NCBI RefSeq assembly: GCF_022129235.1
Contig: NZ_JADQAI010000001.1
Span: 496,001 to 560,000, forward strand
Reading direction: 5' to 3'
DNA: 64,000 bases
Source of the DNA: Psychrobacter sp. Ps6
GTDB taxonomy: Bacteria; Pseudomonadota; Gammaproteobacteria; Pseudomonadales; Moraxellaceae
Shown in pieces: positions 26,152 through 36,145 of the stretch. The notes under the pieces were generated by a model, which was not told where the DNA came from, made no database searches, and saw nothing but the letters and a program-made list of their open reading frames with translations. Position 1 is the first letter of the stretch; the number at the start of each line of letters is the position of its first letter. The position numbers and the translations under genes were made by a program.

Positions 26152-26736
26152 ATGTTTAATATGAAAGAAATTAGATCGGTAGTAGGCTTCTTTAGTGATT
26201 TGGCCGATAAGCTAAAGGACTTAGTTAGCGTAACTGAACCAAGCAATTATAAGACCTTATTAGACGTTTCTGCTAAACTTTATGACGATGAGGTCTCACG
26301 TTATAGATTTCTTGAAGAAAAATCCTCAAGGATTTTGACTTTGATTTCATTCTTGTTACCATCTACTTCGACAATTTTATATTGGATTTACTCTAATAGT
26401 AGTAATCTATTTAATCCATATGTGGTTTTATCAATTTTTTTAGCGTTGTGTTCAATTCTAACATCTTTGTTCTTCGTTCTCGCGACGTACTCAATGTCAG
26501 AACGACCTGTACTAGAAATCTCTGATGGAAATATCGAAGAGGCAGGTAATAAGAATTTCAATACTATCTATCTTAATTTTCTACAAGCTTATCGACGTTC
26601 TATAAGTCAGTACAGATTAGTTAACGGTAAAAAAGCAAAGAGTTTAGATTATGCTTATAAATTCCTAATTGCTTATTTCGCTGCTTCTTTTATTATGGCT
26701 GTTTTCCTAGCGATCAGCTTTATTTTCACTAATTAA
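26152..26736 (+). CDS. Three-helix membrane protein, SLATT/Pycsar-effector-like topology
   Basis: A 194-residue inner-membrane protein I cannot assign firmly. A charged N-terminal helical region (1-58) is followed by two adjacent membrane helices (about 60-80 and 90-112), a cytoplasmic helical stretch (115-168) with AYRRSISQYR, and a terminal helix (170-192). The EEKSSRILTLISF entry into the first helix recalls SLATT or PycTM effector domains, which form pores in nucleotide-signalled defence. No cyclase gene is next to it. Its composition is clearly more AT-rich than the flanking transporter genes, suggesting transfer. No good ribosome site is visible. The coding call is good; the family call is weak. 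Confidence 0.72.
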   Translation: MFNMKEIRSVVGFFSDLADKLKDLVSVTEPSNYKTLLDVSAKLYDDEVSRYRFLEEKSSRILTLISFLLPSTSTILYWIYSNSSNLFNPYVVLSIFLALCSILTSLFFVLATYSMSERPVLEISDGNIEEAGNKNFNTIYLNFLQAYRRSISQYRLVNGKKAKSLDYAYKFLIAYFAASFIMAVFLAISFIFTN

Positions 26737-26751
26737 ATTACAGGAAGTAAA

Positions 26752-26934
26752 ATGTCTAATAAATACGAACCCGAACGTGATATTGATACTGTCCCTGTAA
26801 GCTCTGTCAAGGGTGACAATCAGCCCGTACGACAAGAGGCTTCACATAATAAATCGACAGTTGTAACAACTTTTGTAATGGAACATCTCACAGTTAAGCA
26901 ATCCGATAGGAAAAGTAATGATAAGGATGATTAG
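26752..26934 (+). CDS. Small hydrophilic protein downstream of the membrane protein
   Basis: A 60-residue charged protein without membrane segment, signal or recognised domain. It starts 15 bases after the membrane-protein gene behind a clear AGGAAG ribosome site, so the two are probably co-expressed. A terminator follows. Its short N-terminal half is Val/Asp-rich and the C-terminal end is KSNDKDD. It could be a partner or regulator of the membrane protein, but nothing in the sequence proves that. Confidence 0.6.
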   Translation: MSNKYEPERDIDTVPVSSVKGDNQPVRQEASHNKSTVVTTFVMEHLTVKQSDRKSNDKDD

Positions 26935-26979
26935 TCATAAGAAAAATACGTTCATCTAGATTTGAACTCTTAGAATTCG

Positions 26980-27015
26980 AAAGAGCTATCAGACGTAGGC
27001 CTGATAGCTCTTTTT
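26980..27015 (+). terminator. Intrinsic terminator after the AT-rich cassette
   Basis: Perfect stem AAGAGCTATCAG with CTGATAGCTCTT, then a T-run. Confidence 0.9.
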
Positions 27016-27155
27016 TCGCAAAAAGAAAGCTTCATTACTTATAATCATACAAAGAGTAACCTCAAGTGACGCTTGTCGCACAAACCAAGTTAAGACTGGA
27101 GGCTTGTCATATTATTTAACGATATTAACCTAACCAAACCTAATTAGGATGAACT

Positions 27156-27755
27156 ATGACGTTAAAGCGAACCGTTGGCATACTGCTATTTAATGAAGTA
27201 GAGGTATTAGATTTTGCTGGGCCTTTTGAGGTGTTCTCACTGGCTGAGAATAAATCAAATAATAAGCACTTTAATGTGATCACTATTGCTGAGCACCCAG
27301 CGCCGATCTCTGCTAGAAATGGCCTGAAGGCGATTCCTGATTATAGTTTTGCCAATCATCCAGATATCGATGTACTCGTCATCCCTGGGGGTTATGGTGC
27401 CGAAAAAGTAGAGATACACAATCAGATAGTGCTCGATTGGATTATCGCGCAAGCAAGCGTCGCTGAGCTGACGCTGTCGGTATGTACAGGCGCGCTGCTG
27501 CTAGCAAAAGTAGGGTTGCTCGCTGGTCGAGCGGCAACCACACATTGGATGGATTTGGACAACTTAGCCTCGTACCCAGATGTGGAGGTGATCGCTCATA
27601 CCCGTTATGTTGATGCTAGTGATGATATGCGTAATATCGTTACATCAGCAGGGATAAGCGCGGGTATCCATGCCAGTCTGTACTGTATCGAAAAGCTCGT
27701 AGATAACCAAACCAAGCACGCAACCGCCCATCGTATGGAATTCGACATTGATTAA
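27156..27755 (+). CDS. DJ-1/PfpI family protein
   Basis: A 199-residue cytoplasmic protein of the class I glutamine-amidotransferase-like fold. It has the nucleophile elbow SVCTGALLLA with Cys110, the acidic residue in NEVEVLDFAGPFEVF, and IPGGYGAEK. It resembles the ligand-sensing half of GlxA-type AraC regulators but has no DNA-binding domain. It may act as isonitrile hydratase-like enzyme or stress protein; the family cannot be resolved further. TTAGGATG precedes the ATG. Confidence 0.88.
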   Translation: MTLKRTVGILLFNEVEVLDFAGPFEVFSLAENKSNNKHFNVITIAEHPAPISARNGLKAIPDYSFANHPDIDVLVIPGGYGAEKVEIHNQIVLDWIIAQASVAELTLSVCTGALLLAKVGLLAGRAATTHWMDLDNLASYPDVEVIAHTRYVDASDDMRNIVTSAGISAGIHASLYCIEKLVDNQTKHATAHRMEFDID

Positions 27756-27858
27756 GCAAGTTACTGGATAGATGAGTGAGTGCATGTCTGTTTACTGATA
27801 CAATAGCGGTCATTGTTATCGATAATTAAAACGATCTCTTATTTATAGTGGAGCTACT

Positions 27859-29115
27859 ATGAGCGCAGAAAACCAATCTATAACACCAGCAACCTCATCA
27901 AAAAATGGCGTCGTCATCATTGGCGCAGGTCTGGCAGGCTGGCATGTGATTGATGCGATTCGTGCAAAAGATTCAGAGATTCCGATCACCTTGATCACCT
28001 CCGATAGTGGCGACCGTTATCACAAGCCGATGCTCACCATGGCGATCAGCCAAAACAAGCGCGCATCAGACTTGGTACGGGCATCTGGTAGCGATGCGGC
28101 AAAAACCGCAGGCGTGACGTTGCTTGCCGACACACAGGTTACAGACATTGATACGGCCACCCAGCAGTTACAGCTTATCTCTGCTAATAGGCCAGATCCA
28201 GCCCACACGGATTATGCGACGATCAGCTATGGTAAGTTGGTACTGGCGATGGGTGCGCATCCTATTTTCCCTAAAAGCTTACCAGAGGATTTGGTTTGGC
28301 ATGTCAATCACATTGAGCAATTCGGTCAGCTACAAGAGAAGCTGGCAACCGGTAGTCAGCACGTTGCCATCGTTGGTGCTGGTATGGTGGGGACAGAAAT
28401 CGCGGAAGATTTGCTAAAAGCGGGTCATCAAGTGACCTTGATTGATTTGAATGATGCGCCACTATCACAAATGCTCCCAGCCAAAGCGACGGCACGTATC
28501 GCCAAAGCGATTGAATCACAAGGTATCCAGTTTTTGGGCGGCTCTCAAGTGTCTGCTGTCACCCGCGTAAGTGGCAATGACGACAGCAGCGATAGCAAAA
28601 AGCTAAGAGTAGACTACGCACCGCTTGCCTCAACTGAAGATAATACCGATGCAGAGCAACCTGAGCCATTGATTGTCGATCATGTGATTGCCAGTACAGG
28701 TCTGACCGTCGACGGGCAATTACCAGCGGCAGCGGGCGTTGAGTTTGACCGTCGTACCGGTATCGTGGTTGATGAATCGACATTGCGCACCGACACTGCA
28801 CACATCTATGCCATTGGTGATTGCATGTCGATCAATGGGGTTGCGTGTCGCTATGTAGCACCATTACGCGCACAGGCTGCGACCATCGCTGATGATATTT
28901 TAGGCCATGAGCACAGCGGTTATGACCATAAGCCACCGATGATTCGTCTAAAGAACAAAGCGATTTCGGTGATGGTAACGGGTGTGCCAAATGCGGCTGG
29001 TAATTGGCAAGTGAAGACGGAAAGCGATGATGAACTCATCATGGATTTGCTGGATGATAATGATGCGGTGAGTGCAACCGTGACGATCAAAGCGCCTGCC
29101 ATTACTAAAGCATAA
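27859..29115 (+). CDS. FAD/NAD(P)-dependent oxidoreductase, rubredoxin-NAD(+) reductase-like
   Basis: A 418-residue flavoprotein with two dinucleotide folds: FAD-binding VVIIGAGLAGWHVIDAI near the N-terminus, NAD-binding VAIVGAGMVGTEIAEDL near residue 175, and the C-terminal FAD motif AHIYAIGDCMSI. The DSGDRYHKPMLTMAIS segment fits RubB/AlkT-type rubredoxin reductases, which pass electrons to rubredoxin for alkane hydroxylases. No rubredoxin gene is nearby. It is somewhat longer than typical owing to an N-terminal leader and an acidic insert (about residues 255-275). GGAGC precedes the ATG. Confidence 0.85.
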   Translation: MSAENQSITPATSSKNGVVIIGAGLAGWHVIDAIRAKDSEIPITLITSDSGDRYHKPMLTMAISQNKRASDLVRASGSDAAKTAGVTLLADTQVTDIDTATQQLQLISANRPDPAHTDYATISYGKLVLAMGAHPIFPKSLPEDLVWHVNHIEQFGQLQEKLATGSQHVAIVGAGMVGTEIAEDLLKAGHQVTLIDLNDAPLSQMLPAKATARIAKAIESQGIQFLGGSQVSAVTRVSGNDDSSDSKKLRVDYAPLASTEDNTDAEQPEPLIVDHVIASTGLTVDGQLPAAAGVEFDRRTGIVVDESTLRTDTAHIYAIGDCMSINGVACRYVAPLRAQAATIADDILGHEHSGYDHKPPMIRLKNKAISVMVTGVPNAAGNWQVKTESDDELIMDLLDDNDAVSATVTIKAPAITKA

Positions 29116-29423
29116 CGATAGACTCTGCTGAAAAGTAAGCGTAAAAGACAGCGCTAATGATTGAGCCAGCCCATTATTGATGATGCGGCTGGCTTTTTTG
29201 TGTCAAATATTTGCCATGATTTTATGTTACCTTTTACTAAGCATGAATATAGAGTATTCAATTAAATGATACATACCGTATTGATATTGTTGACATGCTT
29301 TCATTTATAGCGTTATAGTAGCTAAATGCTATATCAGACCGAATCAAGGAAGAAGGTTTGCTTGTCAGCGATTAATCAGCACTATCTATAAATACTATAA
29401 AAAGTAAAACGAAAGGACTCGTT
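29116..29423. other. Promoter region of the leucine/isovalerate catabolic operon
   Basis: Contains the terminator at 29164-29199, then about 220 AT-rich bases up to the ligase gene. It is the expected site of the operon promoter and its regulator binding site, but I cannot identify an operator with confidence. Confidence 0.45.
29164..29199 (+). terminator. Intrinsic terminator after the oxidoreductase gene
   Basis: Stem AGCCAGCC with GGCTGGCT, loop of about 16 bases, then a T-run. Confidence 0.82.
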
Positions 29424-31202
29424 ATGACTCAAAATTCTAATTTCGATGCGACTCACGTTGATTTCGATGCTATTTTAGATAATATCCCTAGTATCAATAT
29501 GGGCGCACGATCAGCAAATGCGCCGCTCACTCAAAGTTATGATAAAGGTCCTGATGTACCGCTGATTGAAGCGACCATCGGTGACTTTTTTGATGCTATC
29601 GTGTCCAAATATCCCGAGCGTGAAGCGCTGGTCGTCTGTCATCAAAACATCCGCTGGACATACCGCGAGCTACAGAAGCAGGTCAATCAGCTAGCCAGCA
29701 GTATGATTGAGATGGGGCTTGAGATTGGCGATCGTATCGGTATCTGGTCACACAACAATGCTGAATGGCTACTGATGCAATTGGCGACTGCAAAAGTCGG
29801 CGTTATCCTCGTCAATATCAATCCTGCCTACCGTACCTTTGAGCTGCAATATGCCTTGAACAAACTCGGCTGCTCAGCGCTGGTGCTTATGCGCCATTTT
29901 AAAACCAGTGACTACGCCAGCCTGATTCGTGAGCTCTGTCCTGAGATTTATCATAAAGATTACACCCAGCTTGATTTGGTTGAGATTCCAACGATCGAGC
30001 GTATCATTTGGATTGATGAGCCAGAGTCGGACGAGACCTTTGGCTTTATGCAAAAATTCTCTGCATGGATGGCGGAAGGCGATGCCAACGATCCCCGTGT
30101 TTCCGAGCGTCAAGCTCAACTCAAAAATACCGATGCCATCAACGTGCAGTTCACTAGTGGCACGACAGGTACACCAAAAGGCGCAACGCTCAGCCATCGC
30201 AATATTTTAAATAACGGTTACTTCATCGGTGAGGCCATGAATCTCACGGAAGCCGATAGACTATGCATCCCAGTACCGCTGTATCATTGCTTTGGTATGG
30301 TGCTTGGTAATCTCGCAATTTTGACGCACGGCGGTTGTATCGTATATCCAAACGATGGTTTTGAGCCATTAACGGTATTAAAAGCCGTCGAAGAAGAGAA
30401 ATGTACAGGTCTACATGGCGTACCCACGATGTTTATCGCCGAGCTTGATCATCCTGAATTTGAAAATTTTGATTTGTCTACCCTGCGTACGGGCATCATG
30501 GCAGGTTCTAGTTGCCCGATTGAAGTCATGCGCCGTGTCATCGACAAGATGCACATGAGTGAAGTTACTATCGCTTATGGTATGACAGAGACCAGTCCAG
30601 TGTCTTGCCAGACCAATGAGCACACGCCACTTGATAAGCAAGTCTCGACCGTCGGACTGGTGCAACCAGCGCTTGAGGTCAAGGTTATTGATACTGAGAC
30701 GGGTGAGATTGTGCCTATAGGGGAGACTGGCGAGCTACTCACGCGTGGCTATTCAGTGATGAAAGGCTATTGGGGTAGCCGTTTTAAAACGCGCGAAGCC
30801 ATTCAAGATGGCTGGATGCATACGGGTGATTTGGCCACGATGGATGAAGACGGCTACGTAAAAATCGTCGGTCGTAGTAAAGACATGGTGATTCGCGGTG
30901 GCGAAAACATCTATCCGGTAGAAATCGAAAACTATCTTTACCGTCATCCAAAAATTCGCGATGTGCAAATCGTCGGCATACCTGATGAGCGTTATGGCGA
31001 AGTGCTCGCAGCGTGGATAATTCCTAAAGAGCCGGGCTGCTTGACGGAAGAAGAAGTCCGTGAATTCTGCAGTGAGCATATCGCTCATTATAAAGTGCCT
31101 GCTTACTATCGCTTTGTCACTGAGTATCCAATGACCATCACGGGCAAGATTCAAAAGTATAAAATTATTGAGCAAATGAAAGAAGAGTTGGGTTTATCGT
31201 AA
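29424..31202 (+). CDS. AMP-binding acyl-CoA synthetase at the head of the liu operon
   Basis: An ATP-dependent acyl-CoA ligase of 592 residues. It has the AMP-binding P-loop [16 protein letters not shown] (about 239-254), the AYGMTETSP motif, [15 protein letters not shown] and the C-terminal lysine motif ITGKIQKYK. Its place before methylcrotonyl-CoA carboxylase genes suggests it activates a branched or short-chain acid such as isovalerate, or a medium-chain acid. AAAGGA precedes the start. The gap to liuB is about 130 bases with no terminator. Confidence 0.9.
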   Translation: MTQNSNFDATHVDFDAILDNIPSINMGARSANAPLTQSYDKGPDVPLIEATIGDFFDAIVSKYPEREALVVCHQNIRWTYRELQKQVNQLASSMIEMGLEIGDRIGIWSHNNAEWLLMQLATAKVGVILVNINPAYRTFELQYALNKLGCSALVLMRHFKTSDYASLIRELCPEIYHKDYTQLDLVEIPTIERIIWIDEPESDETFGFMQKFSAWMAEGDANDPRVSERQAQLKNTDAINVQFTSGTTGTPKGATLSHRNILNNGYFIGEAMNLTEADRLCIPVPLYHCFGMVLGNLAILTHGGCIVYPNDGFEPLTVLKAVEEEKCTGLHGVPTMFIAELDHPEFENFDLSTLRTGIMAGSSCPIEVMRRVIDKMHMSEVTIAYGMTETSPVSCQTNEHTPLDKQVSTVGLVQPALEVKVIDTETGEIVPIGETGELLTRGYSVMKGYWGSRFKTREAIQDGWMHTGDLATMDEDGYVKIVGRSKDMVIRGGENIYPVEIENYLYRHPKIRDVQIVGIPDERYGEVLAAWIIPKEPGCLTEEEVREFCSEHIAHYKVPAYYRFVTEYPMTITGKIQKYKIIEQMKEELGLS

Positions 31203-31331
31203 GCTAACTTATCAGCTCTAAAACACTAAAGATGAACTATGTGAGTCATACTTAAAAAATAGCAGTGAGCATCATTCATATAAAAAGCTACTCGCATTTA
31301 CGTATCTATGTATCAAAGAAAAAGGGATATC

Positions 31332-32942
31332 ATGAGCGCTATCATAACCAGTAAACTGAGTCCAAACTCAAGCGACTTTCAGCAAAACAGTGCAGCGATG
31401 CAAGAGATTGTCGATGACCTGTATGTGCACCTGCGTAAAGTCGCCCAAGGCGGCTCAGAGCGCGCACGTGCCAAGCATCTAGCACGCGGCAAGCTGCTAC
31501 CACGTGAGCGTGTCGAGCGTTTGCTTGATGTGGGTACGCCATTTTTGGAAGTGGCGCCGATGGCAGCGCATGACATGTATGGCGAAGAGATTCCAGCGGC
31601 TGGCGTGATTGCCGGTATCGGTCGTATCAATGGTATTGAATGTATGATCGTTTGTAATGATGCCACGGTAAAAGGCGGCACGTACTACCCAATGACGGTC
31701 AAAAAACATCTACGTGCGCAAGAAATTGCACAAGAAAATCATTTGCCGTGCGTTTATTTGGTCGATTCAGGTGGTGCCAACTTACCGAACCAAGATGACG
31801 TGTTCCCTGATAAAGAGCATTTTGGCCGTATCTTTTTTAACCAAGCCAATCTGAGTGCGGCAGGTATACCGCAAATCGCGGTGGTCATGGGTAGCTGTAC
31901 GGCTGGCGGCGCGTATGTGCCTGCGATGAGCGATGAATCTATTATTGTCAAAGAGCAAGGCACCATCTTTTTGGGTGGTCCGCCGCTCGTCAAAGCAGCA
32001 ACGGGTGAAGAGGTGACCGCAGAGGATTTGGGCGGCGGCGATGTCCATACGCGGCTCTCAGGCGTGGTCGATCACTTAGCGCAAAACGACACGCATGCGT
32101 TATCCATCGCCCGTAATATCGTCAGTCATCTCAATCGCCCTGCTAAAAATATTCCCAATCAAATTGCTCCTAAGCCACCACGTTATGATGCCAAAGAGCT
32201 GTACGGCGTGATTCCAACGGACAAGCGCAAGCCATTTGATATCAAAGAAATCATCGCGCGTATCGTTGATGACAGTGCCTTTGATGAATTCAAAGCACGT
32301 TTTGGCACGACGTTGGTTTGTGGGTTTGCCCATATCGAAGGGATGCCCGTCGGTATTATCGCTAATAACGGCATTCTGTTTAGTGAGTCAGCGCAAAAAG
32401 GCACGCACTTCATCGAGCTATGCTGTAAGCGCAAAATTCCATTGGTATTTTTGCAGAATATCACAGGCTTTATGGTTGGGCGTAAATACGAAAACGAAGG
32501 CATTGCCCGCCACGGTGCCAAGATGGTGATGGCAGTTGCTAATGCCAAAGTACCGAAATTTACCGTCATCGTTGGTGGCTCGTTCGGCGCGGGTAACTAC
32601 GGCATGTGTGGCCGCGCTTATAGCCCGCGTTTCTTATGGATGTGGCCAAATGCGCGTATCTCTGTCATGGGCGGTGAGCAAGCAGCCTCAGTACTGGCAA
32701 CGGTCAAGCGTGATAACTTTGATCGCAAGGGGGAGGCGTGGAGTGAGGAAGACGAAGCGGCTTTTAAAGCGCCTATTCGTGAGATGTATGAAGCGCAAGG
32801 CCATCCGTATTATGCCACCGCGCGCCTGTGGGATGATGGCGTGATTGACCCTGCTGATACCCGTCATGTATTGGCATTGGGACTGAGCGCTGCCTATAAC
32901 GCTCCGATTGAAGAGACGGCTTTCGGTGTCTTTAGAATGTAA
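31332..32942 (+). CDS. liuB: Methylcrotonyl-CoA carboxylase, carboxyltransferase (beta) subunit
   Basis: Transfers carboxyl from biotin to 3-methylcrotonyl-CoA in leucine breakdown. At 536 residues it matches the family. Two crotonase-like lobes are seen, with [19 protein letters not shown], the oxyanion glycines [32 protein letters not shown], and in the C-lobe [18 protein letters not shown] with [16 protein letters not shown] start at the ATG with AAGGG a few bases upstream, not at the frame start at 31308. Works as a complex with LiuD encoded two genes on. Confidence 0.96.
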   Translation: MSAIITSKLSPNSSDFQQNSAAMQEIVDDLYVHLRKVAQGGSERARAKHLARGKLLPRERVERLLDVGTPFLEVAPMAAHDMYGEEIPAAGVIAGIGRINGIECMIVCNDATVKGGTYYPMTVKKHLRAQEIAQENHLPCVYLVDSGGANLPNQDDVFPDKEHFGRIFFNQANLSAAGIPQIAVVMGSCTAGGAYVPAMSDESIIVKEQGTIFLGGPPLVKAATGEEVTAEDLGGGDVHTRLSGVVDHLAQNDTHALSIARNIVSHLNRPAKNIPNQIAPKPPRYDAKELYGVIPTDKRKPFDIKEIIARIVDDSAFDEFKARFGTTLVCGFAHIEGMPVGIIANNGILFSESAQKGTHFIELCCKRKIPLVFLQNITGFMVGRKYENEGIARHGAKMVMAVANAKVPKFTVIVGGSFGAGNYGMCGRAYSPRFLWMWPNARISVMGGEQAASVLATVKRDNFDRKGEAWSEEDEAAFKAPIREMYEAQGHPYYATARLWDDGVIDPADTRHVLALGLSAAYNAPIEETAFGVFRM

Positions 32943-33114
32943 GCGTTCCAATGTCTGCTCATAATGAGAGAGTGGTGCGACAATTTTTTAAATACGATTC
33001 TACCGCGACATCGGGTTTTGACATCTTACTTTCTTATATGAACATTATGATGGATGACCCAAACGTTGGGCTAAGTATTTACACAGATATACGAATAGGA
33101 AGATAGAGAAAGTT

Positions 33115-33933
33115 ATGAAAGAAGCAAAATCAAAAAATAGTAATGATTATAAAAGCCTGTTGGTCAGCGTTGAGCAGCATGTGGCTACGGTGACATTGAA
33201 TCGTCCTGAGATACGTAATGCCTTTAATGATGAAATGATAGCCGAGTTAACCGATGCCTTTACCAAGCTCGGCACTGATGACAATGTACGTGTTGTGGTG
33301 CTCGCTGCTGCTGGCAAAGCGTTTTGTGCGGGTGCTGATCTTAATTGGATGCGCGCCATGGCGGACTATAGCTATGAGGAGAATTTAGCGGATGCGGATA
33401 AATTGGCGCAAATGCTCAAGACGATTTATGAATGCCCTAAGCCTACGATTGCAGCAATCCAAGGTGATGTTTATGCCGGTGGTATGGGGTTAGTTGCCGT
33501 TTGTGATGTGGCCATCGCTGTGAAGATTGCTAATTTTTGTCTCAGCGAAGTGCGTTTGGGATTGGCGCCTGCGACCATCAGTCCTTATGTCGTCCGAGCG
33601 ATGGGCGCTAGAGCTGCGCAGCGTTACTTCTTAAGTGCTGAGGTGTTTGATGCCAAAAAAGCACGTCAGCTTGGTTTTATCCATGAGCGCGTGAGCGAAG
33701 AGTGGTTAGATGATGAAGTAGCGACACTTTGTGCCAAAATGGTCAAAAATAGCCCGGATGCAGTCAAAACCTGCAAGCAGCTATTACACGATGTCGCTGG
33801 CGCGCCCATTACTGATGAGCTGATTGCCGACACGGTCAAAGGAATTGCTGATATTCGCTCATCAACACAAGGCCGCGAGGGCGTGCAAGCCTTTTTGCAA
33901 AAGCGTAAGCCTGATTGGCTAACGGCAGACTAA
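33115..33933 (+). CDS. liuC: Methylglutaconyl-CoA hydratase (enoyl-CoA hydratase family)
   Basis: Cytoplasmic crotonase-fold hydratase, 272 residues, that adds water to 3-methylglutaconyl-CoA. It has VTLNRPEIRNAFND, the first oxyanion segment KAFCAGADLNWM and the second AIQGDVYAGGMGLVAVCD. The FCLSEVRLGLAPATISPYV segment is typical of LiuC/AUH-type hydratases. AGGAAG lies upstream of the ATG. The position between liuB and liuD supports the role over a generic enoyl-CoA hydratase. Confidence 0.93.
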   Translation: MKEAKSKNSNDYKSLLVSVEQHVATVTLNRPEIRNAFNDEMIAELTDAFTKLGTDDNVRVVVLAAAGKAFCAGADLNWMRAMADYSYEENLADADKLAQMLKTIYECPKPTIAAIQGDVYAGGMGLVAVCDVAIAVKIANFCLSEVRLGLAPATISPYVVRAMGARAAQRYFLSAEVFDAKKARQLGFIHERVSEEWLDDEVATLCAKMVKNSPDAVKTCKQLLHDVAGAPITDELIADTVKGIADIRSSTQGREGVQAFLQKRKPDWLTAD

Positions 33934-34010
33934 CTAGCAGCAGAATAATGATAGATAAATGGGCAAACAGACAAGACGTCAAATAACAACGACAAGATAC
34001 AGGGATAGTT

Positions 34011-36131
34011 ATGTTTTCTAAAATTCTAATCGCCAACCGTGGTGAAATTGCTTGCCGAGTGGCCGCGACTGCCAAACGTCTTGGCGTCAGTACCGTCGCT
34101 GTTTATTCTGATGCTGACCGCGAGGCCAAGCACGTGGCTGTCTGTGATGAGGCAGTTTATTTGGGCGGTTCGGCACCAAAAGACAGCTATCTCAAAGGTG
34201 ATGCCATTATTGCTATTGCTAAGCAAGCAGGCGCTGAGGCCATTCATCCAGGCTATGGATTCTTAAGTGAAAACGCCAATTTTGCACAGTCTTGCCAAGA
34301 TGCTGGCTTGGTCTTTATCGGACCGTCTGCTGATGCGATTCGCGCCATGGGCGGCAAGTCTGAGTCCAAGCGCTTGATGGAGGCCGCTGGTGTGCCGCTG
34401 ATACCCGGCTATCACGGTGACAATCAAGATGCACAGTTTTTGCAGCAGCAAGCAGATGCTATTGGTTATCCAGTATTGATCAAAGCGAGTGCAGGCGGCG
34501 GCGGTAAAGGCATGCGTATCGTTGAGCAAAGCAGTGACTTTATTGACTTGCTTGACTCGTGTCGCCGTGAAGCGATTACCAGTTTTGGCAATGATCAAGT
34601 GTTGATCGAGAAATATGCGCTAAAACCACGTCATATCGAAATCCAAGTATTTGGTGATACGCATGGCAATTATGTGCATTTGTTTGAGCGTGATTGCTCG
34701 GTACAGCGTCGCCATCAAAAAGTATTAGAAGAAGCGCCGGCACCAGGTGTCGATACGGCCATGCGTCAAGCGATGGGCACAGCCGCAATCGAAGCAGCAC
34801 GTGCGGTTGATTACGTTGGCGCAGGCACAGTTGAGTTCATCGTTGAGCAGCGCGAAGGCACGATGAACTTCTACTTCATGGAGATGAACACGCGCTTGCA
34901 AGTTGAGCATCCCGTTAGTGAAGCCATTACTGGTGTGGATTTGGTCGAGTGGCAGCTATTGGTCGCTGCGGGTCAGTCATTGCCAAAAACACAAGATGAT
35001 TTGGCTATCAACGGTCATGCAATTGAAGCGCGTATCTGTGCTGAAAACCCTGACAACAACTTCTTGCCAGCGACAGGGACATTATTCACTTATCAAAAGC
35101 CTGAGCATAGCACCTTTGTCATTGATAAAAACGGCGCTGATGTGCGTATCGATGATGGCGTACGTGAGGGTGATGTGATCAGCCCTTTTTATGATTCTAT
35201 GATTGCCAAGCTTATCGTCCATGCGCCCACACGCGAGCAAGCACTGGCAAGACTCGATCGAGCATTGGAGCAGACGCGTATCGTCGGTCTGCCAAATAAT
35301 GTGGCATTTTTGCGTTATATTTTAAATACCGATTCATTCAGCACAGCCAATCTCGATACGGCGCTGATAGAGCGCGAGCAGGATAAGCTGTTTGATCAGC
35401 ATCCGCTTGGATTATCCACGCTTGTGGTAACAGCTATCGCGCAGCAGCTAGCGAGTGAGGCTGTATCACAAAAGACAGACAATGACCCCTTTAGTAAGCC
35501 GACAGGGTTCCGTGCTTATAGCGATTATACTCGCTCCTTTAGCTTGGTGTATGATGAGCAGTCCTATTATGCCCGTATCAGCAATTGGCACAATGCGAGT
35601 GGCGCTGATCGTAAAAAGGGCTGCGAAAATCTCAGTAGCTTTGCGCTTGTCATTGGCAAAGAAATCGCGAATGCGCAGGATGATCGCAATATCAATGTAG
35701 CCGCTCAGACCGAAACGGTTTATGAAGGTCAGATCAGCTATGATAGCAGTGACGCGCACAATCATACCTTATGGTTAGAGGATACACGTATCAGTGCCCA
35801 GAGCTGGGTCAATAATGAGACAGTTTATGTGTTCACAAATAGCGGACGCGATGAAATCACTTTAATTGACATCATGGCACATGTGGGCGAAGACACAGCA
35901 GCGGTTGGCAGTTTGAAGTCGCCGATGCCAGGTCAAGTGGTTGCCTTTAAAGTTGCGGTAGGCGACACGGTCAAAAAAGGTGAGCCGCTTGCGGTCATTG
36001 AGGCCATGAAAATCGAACATACCATTACCGCACCGACGGATGGTGTGGTAGCAGAGTTATTATTTGCAGCAGGTGATTTGGTTGCTGATGGTGATGAGCT
36101 ATTGCGCATCGATAGTGAAAGCAGTCAGTAA
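34011..36131 (+). CDS. liuD: Methylcrotonyl-CoA carboxylase, biotin-carboxylase/biotin-carrier (alpha) subunit
   Basis: Carboxylates biotin with ATP and bicarbonate, then delivers it to LiuB. Length 706. The biotin carboxylase domain fills residues 1-450 (KILIANRGEIACRVAATAKR, ASAGGGGKGMRIV, FMEMNTRLQVEHPVSE). A middle linker (450-630) is less conserved, and the last 70 residues are a biotinyl domain. The biotin lysine is Lys667 in EAMKIEHT; most carriers have Met after this Lys, here it is Ile. BirA is encoded 3 kb downstream on the other strand. Confidence 0.96.
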   Translation: MFSKILIANRGEIACRVAATAKRLGVSTVAVYSDADREAKHVAVCDEAVYLGGSAPKDSYLKGDAIIAIAKQAGAEAIHPGYGFLSENANFAQSCQDAGLVFIGPSADAIRAMGGKSESKRLMEAAGVPLIPGYHGDNQDAQFLQQQADAIGYPVLIKASAGGGGKGMRIVEQSSDFIDLLDSCRREAITSFGNDQVLIEKYALKPRHIEIQVFGDTHGNYVHLFERDCSVQRRHQKVLEEAPAPGVDTAMRQAMGTAAIEAARAVDYVGAGTVEFIVEQREGTMNFYFMEMNTRLQVEHPVSEAITGVDLVEWQLLVAAGQSLPKTQDDLAINGHAIEARICAENPDNNFLPATGTLFTYQKPEHSTFVIDKNGADVRIDDGVREGDVISPFYDSMIAKLIVHAPTREQALARLDRALEQTRIVGLPNNVAFLRYILNTDSFSTANLDTALIEREQDKLFDQHPLGLSTLVVTAIAQQLASEAVSQKTDNDPFSKPTGFRAYSDYTRSFSLVYDEQSYYARISNWHNASGADRKKGCENLSSFALVIGKEIANAQDDRNINVAAQTETVYEGQISYDSSDAHNHTLWLEDTRISAQSWVNNETVYVFTNSGRDEITLIDIMAHVGEDTAAVGSLKSPMPGQVVAFKVAVGDTVKKGEPLAVIEAMKIEHTITAPTDGVVAELLFAAGDLVADGDELLRIDSESSQ

Positions 36132-36145
36132 AAAGGACTATAAAA

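Noticed and set aside
31342-32951. Several antisense frames of 70-130 codons within liuB and other liu genes
   Set aside because: They mirror high-GC-skew codons of strongly conserved sense genes and have no starts or domains of their own.
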